From positions 248,001 to 312,000 of the forward strand of contig CAWDAI010000007.1 of assembly GCA_963800275.1 (NCBI GenBank): DNA of 64,000 nucleotides, written 5' to 3'. The notes under the pieces were generated by a model. That model was not told where the DNA came from and did not search any database. It saw nothing but the letters and a program-made list of their open reading frames with translations. Origin of the DNA: JAFMJV01 sp963800275. GTDB lineage: Bacteria > Chloroflexota > Limnocylindria > Limnocylindrales > CSP1-4. The position numbers were made by a program, and so were the translations under genes. This document shows positions 9,097 to 18,156 of the stretch, one piece after another; position 1 is the stretch's first letter; the number at the start of each line of letters is the position of its first letter.

Positions 9097-9123
9097 AAGC
9101 GCGCCGGCGAAGCCGACGCGCTT
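9097..9123. terminator. Hairpin between convergent genes
   Basis: A 12-base stem with one mismatch and loop GAA (9097-9108 / 9112-9123) lies between the cupredoxin gene and the convergent propeller gene. It could end transcription from both sides. There is no clear T run. Confidence 0.55.
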
Positions 9124-9148
9124 GGCTTGGGGCGGTTACGCCGATCGG

Positions 9149-10294
9149 CTAGGGGTTGACGTTGATCACGCTCCCGGCCCCTGGGGGGCAGGCGCTGCAG
9201 TTGGTGATGTAGAGGGAGCCGTCGTCCGCGACAGCCATGCCGCCCGGCATCACCAGGCCCTCCACGTTCAGCATCTCCGGGTCACCGCCACCAGGCGGGA
9301 TCTTCCACAGGCCGCCTGCAGGAGGTCCGTCTGGGCCGGCGTTGATGAGGCTGTCCTTGGCGATCTCAAGCACGTACAGAGAACCGTCTGCCGCAAACGC
9401 GAGGTCCATGATGTTGGTGAAGCCGCTGGCATAGACCGTGGGATCCTCACCGGGCACGACGCGGAAGACCGAGGCCCCGCCAGGCGGGAAGGGGAACCCG
9501 GTCAGCTCGCCTACGTAGTAGGCACCATCCGGACCGACCGCGACCGATGTCGGGACCGGGTCCATGGGGATCATGGCCGGCGCCGCGCTGGGGTCAGGCG
9601 AGGCAGTCGGATCGACCGGCGCGGGCTGCATCTGCACCGGGAAGACCGCGATGGTCGAGATGGTGCCATCGGCCGCGACTGACTGGAGGTCGTTGCCGCC
9701 GGCGTCGGCGACGAGCACACCATCGGCGGTGGCGGCCAGGCTGTTGGCGTTCGAGTCGGGCTCGGTGTTGCCAGGCTGAGCGACATCGGGGTTCGAGTCG
9801 GACTCGTACTGGGCCAGGTCGGCGACCGCCTGGGCAGCCCCGTCCGGTCCCACCTTGTAGAGGTGACCGATGCCGTCGCCGGCGCCGTTCTCCAGGCTGT
9901 CACGGAAGCCGGACGCACCGACGCCCGGTCCACCGACCAGGAACCAGACGGTGCCATCGTCGGCCACGGCCACGTCAGACGCCCCGATGGCCTCGCCGTT
10001 GTCCGTGAGGCCTCCTGGGAGGCCATCGACGAGCTTGGTGGTGGTGCCGTCCTTGATGGCCAGGATGGCTCCGCTTGGCCCGAAACACATGTGCCCGAGC
10101 TCCGGATGCTCGGCGCACGCGACGTCACCACCCGTGCCGGCCTCTGCCACGTAGATGGTGCCATCGGGACCGATGGCGATCCCGCGGGGCGAGTTGAGCC
10201 CGCTGGCCACGTCGCCTCCCTGGGCTGCTGCGGGCATCGCCAGCGCCACTGCCATGGTGGCTGCGATGGCCAACCCCTGGTATCTGCTCCTCAT
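9149..10294 (-). CDS. ScyD/ScyE-family secreted beta-propeller protein
   Basis: Exported protein of 381 residues resembling the ScyD/ScyE family (NHL/SMP-30-like propeller). The mature part opens with the family-typical LNSPRGIAIGPDGTIYVAEAG. Blade repeats of the kind VAVGPDGAYYVGEL, LAFAADGSLYVLEI and MAVADDGSLYITN follow. The signal peptide ends at PAAAQ. I start at the ATG at 10294 because the signal peptide begins there; the longer frame to 10354 adds 20 residues. ScyD/E in cyanobacteria are linked to scytonemin, but the wider family is functionally unassigned. Confidence 0.82.
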   Translation of the reverse strand: MRSRYQGLAIAATMAVALAMPAAAQGGDVASGLNSPRGIAIGPDGTIYVAEAGTGGDVACAEHPELGHMCFGPSGAILAIKDGTTTKLVDGLPGGLTDNGEAIGASDVAVADDGTVWFLVGGPGVGASGFRDSLENGAGDGIGHLYKVGPDGAAQAVADLAQYESDSNPDVAQPGNTEPDSNANSLAATADGVLVADAGGNDLQSVAADGTISTIAVFPVQMQPAPVDPTASPDPSAAPAMIPMDPVPTSVAVGPDGAYYVGELTGFPFPPGGASVFRVVPGEDPTVYASGFTNIMDLAFAADGSLYVLEIAKDSLINAGPDGPPAGGLWKIPPGGGDPEMLNVEGLVMPGGMAVADDGSLYITNCSACPPGAGSVINVNP

Positions 10295-10495
10295 CTGAGC
10301 ACCTCGAACTATGCCGGCCCTTACGCATGAGCGTTGCGCTACCGGCTCGCACACCCCCGTGCCGCACCATCATGCGCTGCTATCGGTCACCTGTGAAGCA
10401 TTAGTTATGCGAGCAGGCTCGAGACGATGGCGCAGGCTTGGCGCTCCCTTCTGTGGGCCACCACTGCGGCCCGTCTTCGCCCCGCGAGGCTCCGG

Positions 10496-11146
10496 TCAGC
10501 TTCCGGAGAAGTGCTCTGGTGTCAGCTCGGTCAGGCTGCCGAGCACCACGTCGGCTACCGCTGCCGCGTCACCCGCGGGGTGGAAGCGGTCGTCGGGTAC
10601 AGCGATGACCCGCATACCTGCGTTGGCTCCGGCACGGATGCCGTTGCCCGAATCCTCCAGGCAGACGCATTCGTCCGGTTCGAGCCCCAGGCGCCGGGCG
10701 GTCTCCAGGTACACGTCGGGAGCGGGCTTGCCGCGCGCGACCTCGTCGCCCGAGACGATGATCTCGAACCTGCCGCGCATGGCCTCATCGGCCATGACCG
10801 CTTCGATGAGCGCCGGGTGTGAGCCTGAAGCCAGCGCGGTCCGATAGTGGGCTCGGGCCAGCTCGACCGCGTCGATCGCGCCCGGCAGGTAGGGGACGCC
10901 CTCGCGGTACATCGCGATCATGCGCTCGACGACCTCGTCGACCACTGCCTCACGGGTCATCTCCAGGTCGAGGTGCTCGATCATGTAGTCGGCCCACTCA
11001 GCGGTGCTCACGCCCATGAGGGCTTTGTGGTCGTCTGCCGTCCAGGGCTTGTCGGCAGCATCGGCCATCGACTTGCGAGCGCGGTCCCATACCGGCTCAG
11101 AGTCCACCAGCAGCCCGTCCATGTCGAAGATGACGGCCTTGATCAT
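10496..11146 (-). CDS. HAD-family hydrolase (beta-phosphoglucomutase-like)
   Basis: Cytoplasmic phosphatase or phosphomutase of the HAD superfamily, 216 residues. Motif I is FDMDG with nucleophile Asp8 and acid/base Asp10. A helical cap follows, then motif II (ASGS), motif III (GKPAPDVY) and motif IV (CLEDSGNG). The open frame runs upstream through rpiB, but homology begins at the ATG at 11146. It lies 17 bases after the RpiB-like gene and is probably cotranscribed, so a sugar phosphate is a likely substrate. Confidence 0.9.
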   Translation of the reverse strand: MIKAVIFDMDGLLVDSEPVWDRARKSMADAADKPWTADDHKALMGVSTAEWADYMIEHLDLEMTREAVVDEVVERMIAMYREGVPYLPGAIDAVELARAHYRTALASGSHPALIEAVMADEAMRGRFEIIVSGDEVARGKPAPDVYLETARRLGLEPDECVCLEDSGNGIRAGANAGMRVIAVPDDRFHPAGDAAAVADVVLGSLTELTPEHFSGS

Positions 11147-11163
11147 TGATGCACCTGCCCGGA

Positions 11164-11727
11164 CTAGAAAGCCAGGCCCTGCGGTGGCGGTCCGAGCGGC
11201 GGGACGGTCTCGTCCTCGAGGTGGAAGCCATTGGCCTTGTAGGCCTCGTAGTCGAAGTTCTCCGTCTCCTCGTAGCCCACGATGTGGTATTCGTCGAACC
11301 CTTCCCACTCCTCGTAGCCCTCGCCGAAGGAGCTGTCGAGGAAGGCATCGGCCATGGCCATGCCCAGTCGCGGTCCGGTGAAGAAGGCGCCCATGGCCAG
11401 CACGTTGCAGTTGTTGCCGGTGGCCGAGCGCTTGGCTGCGGGCACGCTCTCGCAGACCGCGGCGTGCACGTGCGGGCACTTGCCCGCGGCGATGTGGATG
11501 CCCATGCCGGTGCCGCAGAAGGCCAGTCCCTTCTCGAACTCACGTTCGGCGATCTTGGCCCCCAGCATGAAACCAGCCCGCTGGTACATGGGCGTCTCCT
11601 CGAGCACCGGCGTCAGGTCCTCTACCTGCCAGCCGCGCTCGATCAAGTGCCGCTTCACGATCTCCTTGAGCGGGAAACCCGCAAAATCGGCGCTGACGAC
11701 GACGTGCTTGTCCTTCGTTGTCTTCAT
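11164..11727 (-). CDS. RpiB/LacAB-family sugar-phosphate isomerase
   Basis: Aldose-ketose isomerase of the ribose-5-phosphate isomerase B / LacA/LacB family, 187 residues. It has the family Cys in CGTGMGIHIAAGK (Cys71) and the segment CESVPAAKR...NNCNVLAMG (Arg100, Asn106), equivalent to the usual phosphate- and sugar-binding loop. The C-terminus is longer than in RpiB (~150) and acidic. The start at 11727 follows GAAGGGAG. Operon with the HAD hydrolase suggests a dedicated pentose or hexose phosphate route, possibly serving a nearby sugar importer. Confidence 0.88.
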   Translation of the reverse strand: MKTTKDKHVVVSADFAGFPLKEIVKRHLIERGWQVEDLTPVLEETPMYQRAGFMLGAKIAEREFEKGLAFCGTGMGIHIAAGKCPHVHAAVCESVPAAKRSATGNNCNVLAMGAFFTGPRLGMAMADAFLDSSFGEGYEEWEGFDEYHIVGYEETENFDYEAYKANGFHLEDETVPPLGPPPQGLAF

Positions 11728-11873
11728 GGCTCCCTTCCTTGCCCGTCGGTCCTGGCCGACGGCGAGCGTCGCCACCGATGGTACCCGGAGAACGATCGGC
11801 CGGAGGCGTCCTGGAAGGGCCCTGATCCGGCCCGAGCATCCCGGGGCTTGCGGCCGGCCCGTACCATGCCCCG

Positions 11874-13136
11874 ATGAACGCCCTCGTCATCGGCGCGGGA
11901 CACGCCGGACTCGCCACCAGCCAATGTCTCCGGCAGCAGGGGGTAGAGCACCTGGTCCTCGAGCGCGACACGATCGGCGCCACCTGGCTCAACCAACGAT
12001 GGGAGTCGTTCGCGCTCAACACGCCGAACTGGCTCAACCGCCTGCCCGGGGACGAGGACGCCGACGTCACCCACGGCGAGCCGGGCGACGGCTTCATGCG
12101 TGCGGGGGCCCTGGTCGATCGCCTGCGGGGGTACGCCGAACGCTGGGACCTCCCGGTGCAGGAGGGCGTGACGGTCGTCGACGTTCATCGTGCGGAGGGT
12201 GGTGGCTATCGCGTGACCGTCGAAGGCGCCCTCGATCAGCCCATCGGCGTCGATGCCATCGTGGTGGCCTCGGGTTGCCAGAACGTGCCGCGTTTCCCGC
12301 CGCTCGCGGAGGCCTTCCCGGACCACGTCAGGCGACTCTCCGCACTGGACTACGGTGCGCCGGACCAGCTGGCGCCCGGCGCGGTGCTCGTCGCCGGTGG
12401 CGGTCAGTCCGGTGGCCAGATCGTGGAGGACCTCCTGGCGGCCGGACGAGAGGTCTACTGGTCGGTCAGCCAGGTCGCGCGCATCCCCCGCCGCTATCGT
12501 GGGCGCGAGATCATGGAGTGGCTGGCAGGTTCGGGCTTCTTCGAGCACACCGAGCACGACATCCCCGATCCGCTCGAGCGGGCGGCCACCCTGCCCATCA
12601 TCAGCGGGGTCGGTCGCCACGGCCACTCGTTGAGCATCCAATGGCTGGCCGGGAAGGGGGCCAGACTCCTCGGTCGCATCGTCGATGTCCGCGGTTCTGT
12701 GCTGCAGCTAGACGATTCGGTCGCCGCCTGTGTCCGCTTCGCCGACGAGGCCTCGGCGGAGGTGCACCACAAGATCGACGCGGGGATCCGGGCCGCCGGC
12801 CTGGAGCTGCCGCCGAATGAGCCCGACCCGGCCGACGACCCGGCACCCGCGACGGGTCCGTTCCACTCGCCCGACGTGCTCGATCTCGAGTCGGCCGGCG
12901 TGCGCACGGTCATCTGCGCCACCGGTGTGGGTGGTGACTTTCGATACCTGCCCGATGAGGCGTTGCGGGACGACGGCTCACCGGCCCAGCAGCACGGACG
13001 GTCGGTCGCTCCCGGCATCTTCCACGTGAGCATGCCGTGGCAGTCGTGCCGCAGCTCGGCCATCATCCGCGGCGTCGCACGCGATGCGTCCGAGACGGCC
13101 GGGGCGGTGAAGTCGTATCTCGCCGCCCCGGCCTAG
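11874..13136 (+). CDS. FAD-dependent flavin monooxygenase-like oxidoreductase
   Basis: A 420-residue protein with two dinucleotide-binding motifs. GAGHAG near residues 7-12 binds FAD and GGGQSGG near 175-181 binds NAD(P)H. The segment LERDTIGATWLNQRW is typical of class B flavin monooxygenases and related YUCCA/CzcO-like enzymes. It probably oxygenates a small soft nucleophile or carbonyl; the substrate is unknown. It diverges from rpiB across 146 bases and ends in a 4-base overlap with a convergent gene. Confidence 0.85.
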   Translation: MNALVIGAGHAGLATSQCLRQQGVEHLVLERDTIGATWLNQRWESFALNTPNWLNRLPGDEDADVTHGEPGDGFMRAGALVDRLRGYAERWDLPVQEGVTVVDVHRAEGGGYRVTVEGALDQPIGVDAIVVASGCQNVPRFPPLAEAFPDHVRRLSALDYGAPDQLAPGAVLVAGGGQSGGQIVEDLLAAGREVYWSVSQVARIPRRYRGREIMEWLAGSGFFEHTEHDIPDPLERAATLPIISGVGRHGHSLSIQWLAGKGARLLGRIVDVRGSVLQLDDSVAACVRFADEASAEVHHKIDAGIRAAGLELPPNEPDPADDPAPATGPFHSPDVLDLESAGVRTVICATGVGGDFRYLPDEALRDDGSPAQQHGRSVAPGIFHVSMPWQSCRSSAIIRGVARDASETAGAVKSYLAAPA

Positions 13137-13483
13137 TTCAGACGGGACTCGCGGGGACCCCGGTCCATACGCTCCAGCAGGATGCCGCCGACGAGGGCAG
13201 CAGGGATGAGCGCGGCCGCGATCAGCAGCCGATTGGCGCCCCCCAGCAGGAGGCCGGCGGCGAGCCCGACCGAGAACGAGCCAAGCAGGCCCAGCGAGGC
13301 ATCCGAGCGCTCCCGCAAGGTGTCGTTCGCGGCGCGTACGCCGGCCTCGGTCATCTCGGCCGCACCGGCCAGGCGCTCCTCGAGCCCTCCGGCCGCGTCG
13401 GCCAGCGATCCTGCGGCGTCACGCGCCGTGTCGGCGGGGGAGCGTCCGGACTCGTTCGCGGCGCCCTTCGGTGTGCTGGCCAT
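13133..13483 (-). CDS. Hypothetical protein with C-terminal membrane segment
   Basis: A 116-residue protein. A polar Ala/Glu-rich N-terminal half is predicted to be an amphipathic helix. Two closely spaced hydrophobic helices follow (residues ~68-82 and ~85-103), then a basic tail. It starts one base after the stop of the GlsB-like gene with AGGAG upstream, so the two are one operon. A role in envelope stress is a guess from this context. Confidence 0.6.
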   Translation of the reverse strand: MASTPKGAANESGRSPADTARDAAGSLADAAGGLEERLAGAAEMTEAGVRAANDTLRERSDASLGLLGSFSVGLAAGLLLGGANRLLIAAALIPAALVGGILLERMDRGPRESRLN

Positions 13484-13484
13484 G

Positions 13485-13757
13485 TCAGCGGCTCCTGGTG
13501 ACGAAGCCGGCGACCAGCACGGTCACGACCGCGCCGAAGACGGCGACCACGATGGAGAAGATGTTGACCACGTCGCCGCCCTCACGCCCGCTGCCGATGC
13601 CCAGGAGGCCGACGACGAAGCCGCCGACGAGGGCGCCGACGATACCGAGCACGATGTGGCCGATGACGCCGAGGCCCTCGTCACCCTTGACGAGGAAGCC
13701 TGCGAGGTAGCCGGCGATGGCGCCGAGCACGAGCCACGCGATGACCGAGACGAGCAT
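13485..13757 (-). CDS. GlsB/YeaQ/YmgE-family stress-response membrane protein
   Basis: A 90-residue Gly-rich membrane protein of the transglycosylase-associated (GlsB/YeaQ/YmgE) family. It has three hydrophobic helices and the family stretch GHIVLGIVGALVGGFVVGLL. Members are induced by envelope, acid or osmotic stress; the mechanism is unknown. A strong GGAGGA precedes the ATG. It is the first gene of a two-gene operon with the 116-residue membrane protein. Confidence 0.88.
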   Translation of the reverse strand: MLVSVIAWLVLGAIAGYLAGFLVKGDEGLGVIGHIVLGIVGALVGGFVVGLLGIGSGREGGDVVNIFSIVVAVFGAVVTVLVAGFVTRSR

Positions 13758-13940
13758 GCGATGGTTCCTCCGGATCGAAAGCTGGGAGGAGCCGGCCCGA
13801 CGCGATCACTGGTCGGTTGGGAGGCGCTGGCTCCAATGGGCTGACGTGAGCCTAGGGCGCCGCTTGTCTCGGCCACGCCGCAATAGCCCAGCCCCGCATG
13901 TCAGATTCGTTGCGGCTCGCGACGTGCCCAGGAGGGGCGC

Positions 13941-16292
13941 TCAGCCCGCGACGTACGCGGCCAGGTGCTCACCGGTCAGGGTGGGGGCGGACGCGGCCAG
14001 GGTCGCAGGCGTGCCTTCGAAGACGATGCGCCCGCCGTCGTGGCCGGCACCCGGTCCGAGGTCGATGATCCAGTCCGCGTGGGCCATGACCGCGAGGTGA
14101 TGCTCGATCACGATGGCCGACTTGCCATCATCGACCAGCCGGTCGAGGAAGGCCAGCAGCCCCGCGACGTCGGCGGGGTGCAGTCCACTGGTGGGCTCAT
14201 CGAGCACGTAGACGCCGCCGCGCTCCCCCAGGTGTGTGGCCAGCTTGAGCCGTTGCCGCTCGCCGCCCGAGAGCGTCGTGAGCGGCTGGCCGAGCGTGAC
14301 ATAGCCCAGTCCCACGGCATCGAGGTGGCGCAGGATCCGGTGTGCCGCGGGGGTGTGTGCCGGGCCCGCGCTGAAGAACCGCTCCGCTTCCATCACTGAC
14401 ATCGCCAGCACCTCGCTGATGTCGCGGCCGTCCAGCCGGTGATCGAGCACCTCCGACGCGTATCGCTTCCCCTCACACACCTCGCAGACCGTGGCCACGT
14501 CGGCCATGATGGCCAGGTCCGTATAGACCACTCCTGCCCCGCCACAGCCGGGGCAGGCACCCTCGGAGTTGGCGCTGAAGAGCGCAGGCCTGACGCCGTT
14601 GGCCCTGGCGAAGGCCTTGCGGATCGGGTCCAGCAAGCCCGTGTAGGTGGCCGGATTGCTGCGGCGGGAGCCGCCGATCGTGCCCTGGTCGACGGTGACC
14701 ACCCCCTCGCGCCCGGAGACCGAGCCGGCGATGAGCGAGCTCTTGCCCGATCCAGCCACGCCGGTTACCACCACCAGCACGCCGAGGGGGATGTCGACGT
14801 CCACGTCCCGCAGGTTGTTGGTATCGGCGCCACGCACCGCCAGGTGGCCCCTGGGCGTGCGCACCGTGGACTTGGGCGCGGCGCGGTCGCCCAGGTGGTG
14901 GCCGGTCGTGGTGCCGCTGGCTCGCAGCTCGGTCACGCTGCCCGCGAACACGACCTCGCCCCCGGCTGACCCGGCACCCGGGCCCAGGTCGATGACATGG
15001 TCGGCGATGGCGATCGTCTCGGGCTCGTGCTCCACTACCAGCACCGTGTTGCCCTTGTCGCGCAGGCGGATCAGCAGCTCATTGACCCGACCGATGTCGT
15101 GCGGGTGCAGCCCGGTGGTGGGCTCGTCGAAGACGTAGGTCACGTCGGTCAGCGCCGAGCCGATGTGGCGCACCATGCGGGTACGCTGTGCCTCGCCGCC
15201 CGAGAGCGTGCCGGAGGCGCGATCCAGCGAGAGATAGCCCAGTCCGATGCCCACGAACGCTTCCAGCGTCTCGACCAGGGTGGTGACCAGGGGTGCGACC
15301 GACGGCTCGGTGATCCCGCCGGCCCACGCGACCAGGTCGCTGACCTGCAGGGCACAGGCCCCGGCGATGTCCAGGCCGTGGACGCGCGCCGAGCGCGCCT
15401 GTGCGTTGAGCCGCGTGCCGGCACAGTCGGGGCAGGTGCTGAAGGTGACCGCGCGATCCACGAACGCCCGGATGTGCGGTTGCATGGCCTCACGATCCTT
15501 GGTCAGCATCGACTTCTGCAGTCGGGGCACCAGCCCCTCGTAGGTGACGTTGATGCCCTTGAGCCGGATCTTCGTGGGCTCGTGGTAGAGCAGGTCGTGG
15601 CGCTCGGCAGGGGAGTACGCCGCGATCGGCTTGTCCGGGTCGACGAAGCCCGACTCGGCGTACATGCGCACCATCCAGCCGCCGGGCTTGTAGCCGGGGA
15701 TGGTGATGGCACCCTCGTTGAGCGACTTGTGCCCGTCGAGGATCTGCGCCGGATCCAGCTCGGTCACGCGCCCCAGGCCCTCACAGCGTGGGCACATGCC
15801 GCCGGCGACGGAGATGGAGCGTTCCACCGTCGTGGATCGGCCGCGTTCGAGCGTGATGGATCCAGACGCGTGGATCGAGGGCACGTTGAAGGAGAAGGCC
15901 CTGGGAGGGCCCACGTGTGGCTGACCGAGTCGGCTGAAGAGGACGCGCAGCAGGGCGTCGGCATCGGTCACGGTCCCCACGGTCGAGCGCGCGTTGGCAC
16001 CCAGGGGTCGCTGGTCCACCACGATGGCCGTGGTCAGGCCGGTGAGCAGGTCCACGTCCGGGCGCGCCAGCGTGGGCATGAAGCCCTGGATGAAGGTGCT
16101 GTAGGTCTCGTTGATGAGGCGCTGGGACTCAGCTGCGATGGTCCCGAAGACGAGGGAGCTCTTGCCCGAGCCGGAGATACCCGTGAAGACCGTCAGCCGG
16201 CGCTTGGGGATCTCCAGGCTGACGTTGCGCAGGTTGTGCTCGCGCGCGCCCGCGACGCGGATCAGCGCGTGCCTGTCGGCGGGATGCGTCAT
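13941..16292 (-). CDS. UvrA-like excinuclease ABC paralogue (DrrC/UvrA2 type)
   Basis: Cytoplasmic ABC ATPase of 783 residues, shorter than housekeeping UvrA (~940-970). Cassette one has GISGSGKSS, LSGGEAQR and VFDEPTTGLHP; cassette two has GVAGSGKSS, LSGGERQR and VLDEPTSGLHP. Zinc-finger cysteines are present (CPRC, CPDC, CPGC...CEVC). The short length suggests that the UvrB-interaction region is reduced, as in UvrA2 and the DrrC drug-resistance proteins. A role in tolerance to DNA-binding drugs is more likely than general excision repair. It lies 24 bases after the DUF2652 gene. Confidence 0.9.
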   Translation of the reverse strand: MTHPADRHALIRVAGAREHNLRNVSLEIPKRRLTVFTGISGSGKSSLVFGTIAAESQRLINETYSTFIQGFMPTLARPDVDLLTGLTTAIVVDQRPLGANARSTVGTVTDADALLRVLFSRLGQPHVGPPRAFSFNVPSIHASGSITLERGRSTTVERSISVAGGMCPRCEGLGRVTELDPAQILDGHKSLNEGAITIPGYKPGGWMVRMYAESGFVDPDKPIAAYSPAERHDLLYHEPTKIRLKGINVTYEGLVPRLQKSMLTKDREAMQPHIRAFVDRAVTFSTCPDCAGTRLNAQARSARVHGLDIAGACALQVSDLVAWAGGITEPSVAPLVTTLVETLEAFVGIGLGYLSLDRASGTLSGGEAQRTRMVRHIGSALTDVTYVFDEPTTGLHPHDIGRVNELLIRLRDKGNTVLVVEHEPETIAIADHVIDLGPGAGSAGGEVVFAGSVTELRASGTTTGHHLGDRAAPKSTVRTPRGHLAVRGADTNNLRDVDVDIPLGVLVVVTGVAGSGKSSLIAGSVSGREGVVTVDQGTIGGSRRSNPATYTGLLDPIRKAFARANGVRPALFSANSEGACPGCGGAGVVYTDLAIMADVATVCEVCEGKRYASEVLDHRLDGRDISEVLAMSVMEAERFFSAGPAHTPAAHRILRHLDAVGLGYVTLGQPLTTLSGGERQRLKLATHLGERGGVYVLDEPTSGLHPADVAGLLAFLDRLVDDGKSAIVIEHHLAVMAHADWIIDLGPGAGHDGGRIVFEGTPATLAASAPTLTGEHLAAYVAG

Positions 16293-16316
16293 CGCACGGG
16301 AGCCGCGGGGCGCCGG

Positions 16317-16979
16317 TCAGACCCCGCCGGCGGTCCCCAGCGGCAGCACGAACGCGCGCATGGGGGCGGAGTGCTCGTATTCGAGATCGAGCGTCACAGC
16401 CTCATCGGTGGGTACGCCGTGGTGCTCGGCCGCGGCAGCGGAGATGAGGGCATAGGCCGGCCAGCCGGTCCTGGCCACCACGTCGTTCTTGAGCATGCGG
16501 TGGGCCGTGGTCACGTCAGGGCCGAGGAGCTCGGTGCTGCCGGCGATGGTCTGGGCGATGTAGCTGCCATGGTGGAGGATGAACTTGAGGTCGAGCCGTG
16601 CTCCGGAGACACATGCGTCGCAGTCGCAGGTCAGCGCGTTCTCCGTCCTCTGCAGGTGCTCGCGGAAGCTGGCATAGCAGCCGCGCATGCAGGCGATGAG
16701 GTCGGCACCCTCGACCGCCCAGGTGTCGTCGTCGGCATAGGCGAAGACCGCGTCGCCCTCGAGCTTGGAGAGCACGAACGGCGGCGTCAGGCTCCCCACG
16801 ATGGCGTCGAGCAGGGTGGTCATCAGGGGATAGGCGGGCGGCGTCTCGCCACCTTCGAGCTGGATCCGGTGCGATTCGCCGACCGAGGCCAGGAACGCGG
16901 TGTAGCCGGAGATGTCGGCAAGGACCATGGTGGCGCGGCTGGAACCCCGCACCGGCTTGGGTTCACGTTCGTCTGGCAT
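16317..16979 (-). CDS. DUF2652 protein (cyclase-related fold)
   Basis: A 220-residue protein matching the DUF2652 pattern. The N-terminal LADISGYTAFL resembles the metal-binding strand of class III nucleotide cyclases. LSKLEGDAVFAY follows, equivalent to the second metal site. A cysteine cluster (residues ~118-124, CDCDAC) is visible. Whether it makes a cyclic nucleotide is unknown. It is cotranscribed with the UvrA paralogue and diverges from the LLM oxidoreductase across 193 bases. Confidence 0.78.
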   Translation of the reverse strand: MPDEREPKPVRGSSRATMVLADISGYTAFLASVGESHRIQLEGGETPPAYPLMTTLLDAIVGSLTPPFVLSKLEGDAVFAYADDDTWAVEGADLIACMRGCYASFREHLQRTENALTCDCDACVSGARLDLKFILHHGSYIAQTIAGSTELLGPDVTTAHRMLKNDVVARTGWPAYALISAAAAEHHGVPTDEAVTLDLEYEHSAPMRAFVLPLGTAGGV

Positions 16980-16992
16980 CGGGCGAGCCTAG

Positions 16993-17136
16993 CACCTGGC
17001 AAGCGCTGCCCTGTGCGCGCAGTTTCGGCGCGACAGGCGGCCGGCTGCCCCCATCGCGCTCATCCTCATCGTGGCCTCGATCGTGCCGGTGTACCTGGCC
17101 CGGCGACTGGTTGCTGAGGCGTTCGCGCGTCGCTGA
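16993..17136 (+). pseudogene. Possible remnant of an ABC transporter permease C-terminus
   Basis: A 47-codon open frame without a proper start ends at a TGA. It contains a basic stretch, then PIALILIVASIVPVYLARR and a short tail. One membrane helix ending in a Val-Pro-Val-Tyr-Leu-Ala-Arg-Arg pattern resembles the last helix of ABC sugar or polyamine permeases. It fills the gap between two divergent genes. It may be a chance frame; no other part of such a gene is left. Confidence 0.3.
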
Positions 17137-17172
17137 CGCGCGAACGAGGGCGGGGGCGCTAGTGTGGCGCAC

Positions 17173-18156
17173 ATGTCGATGAGACTGAGCCTCTTCCTCG
17201 ACGCGCAAGAGGGCATGACCTATGAGGCCATGCGCGATGTCGCGGAGTGGGCCGAACGCTACGAGTATCACGGGCTCTACCGCTCGGACCACCTGGCGCC
17301 CACATCCGGCGAGTTCCAGCTGGCTGCGACCGAGGCCTGGACGACGCTGGCGGGGCTGGCCCGAGAGACTTCCACCATCCGCCTCGGCACGCTCGTCACC
17401 CCGCTCACCTTCCACCACCCCGCGGTTCTCTCCAAGATGGTCAGCACGGTCGCGGAGCTGAGCGGCGGTCGCGTGGACGTCTCCATCGGGACCGGCTGGA
17501 ACGTCGGCGAGCACCGGGCCCTGGGGCTCGAGCTCGGGCCGCTTGGGCGACGTTTCGAGATGCTCGAGGAGTATCTGCAGGTCCTGCGCGGGCTGTGGAG
17601 CGTACGCCCCTTCAGCTTCGAGGGCCGCTACTACCACGTCTCGGGCATCCTGCCGCGGCCCCTCCCGGCACCGCGGCCGCGGATCATCGTCGGCGGTCAC
17701 GGCCAGCGCAAGACGCCACTGCTCGCTGCGCGCTACGCCGACGAGTACAACATCGACCTGCCCTCGCTCGACGACTGTAGCGCGCTCTTCGCCCGGCTCG
17801 ACGCCGCCTGTGAGGAGGTCGGCCGGGACCCGGCCACGATCGAGCGCTCCGTGCTCATCGGGGTGATCCTGGGCGAGACGGAGGCGGACGTGCAGGGGAT
17901 GCTGCCGGCCGGGCTGGCCGAGCTGGGACGTGATGAACACGACGCCTGGCGCCCGCGGCCGGGCTGGATCGCAGGCACGCCCGAGCGGGTGGCCGAGTGG
18001 CTCCGTGGATATGCCGCGACCGGCGTGGATCACGCCATCATCCGCGCGCTACCTCACCGCGACCTGAGGGCCATCGAGCTCCTCGCCACGGCGGTGCGTC
18101 CGGCCCTCGACGAGCCCTCGAGCGACGAGCCGGCGCGCGCTAGACTGCCGCGATGA
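17173..18156 (+). CDS. LLM-class (F420- or FMN-dependent) oxidoreductase
   Basis: TIM-barrel oxidoreductase of the luciferase-like monooxygenase superfamily, about 327 residues. Typical segments are ERYEYHGLYRSDHL near the N-terminus, LGTLVTPLTFHHPAVLSKM, and DVSIGTGWNVGEHRALGLE. These match the F420-dependent TIGR03560-type subgroup, but FMN cannot be excluded. The start is uncertain: GTG at 17164 and ATG at 17179 are in frame too. Its stop overlaps the MgtC-like start by four bases (ATGA). Confidence 0.85.
   Translation: MSMRLSLFLDAQEGMTYEAMRDVAEWAERYEYHGLYRSDHLAPTSGEFQLAATEAWTTLAGLARETSTIRLGTLVTPLTFHHPAVLSKMVSTVAELSGGRVDVSIGTGWNVGEHRALGLELGPLGRRFEMLEEYLQVLRGLWSVRPFSFEGRYYHVSGILPRPLPAPRPRIIVGGHGQRKTPLLAARYADEYNIDLPSLDDCSALFARLDAACEEVGRDPATIERSVLIGVILGETEADVQGMLPAGLAELGRDEHDAWRPRPGWIAGTPERVAEWLRGYAATGVDHAIIRALPHRDLRAIELLATAVRPALDEPSSDEPARARLPR

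Noticed and set aside
14997..17117. A 706-codon plus-strand frame opposite the UvrA paralogue
   Set aside because: It is a GC-skew shadow of a clear ABC ATPase; the translation has no domain and is rich in Arg, Gly and His.
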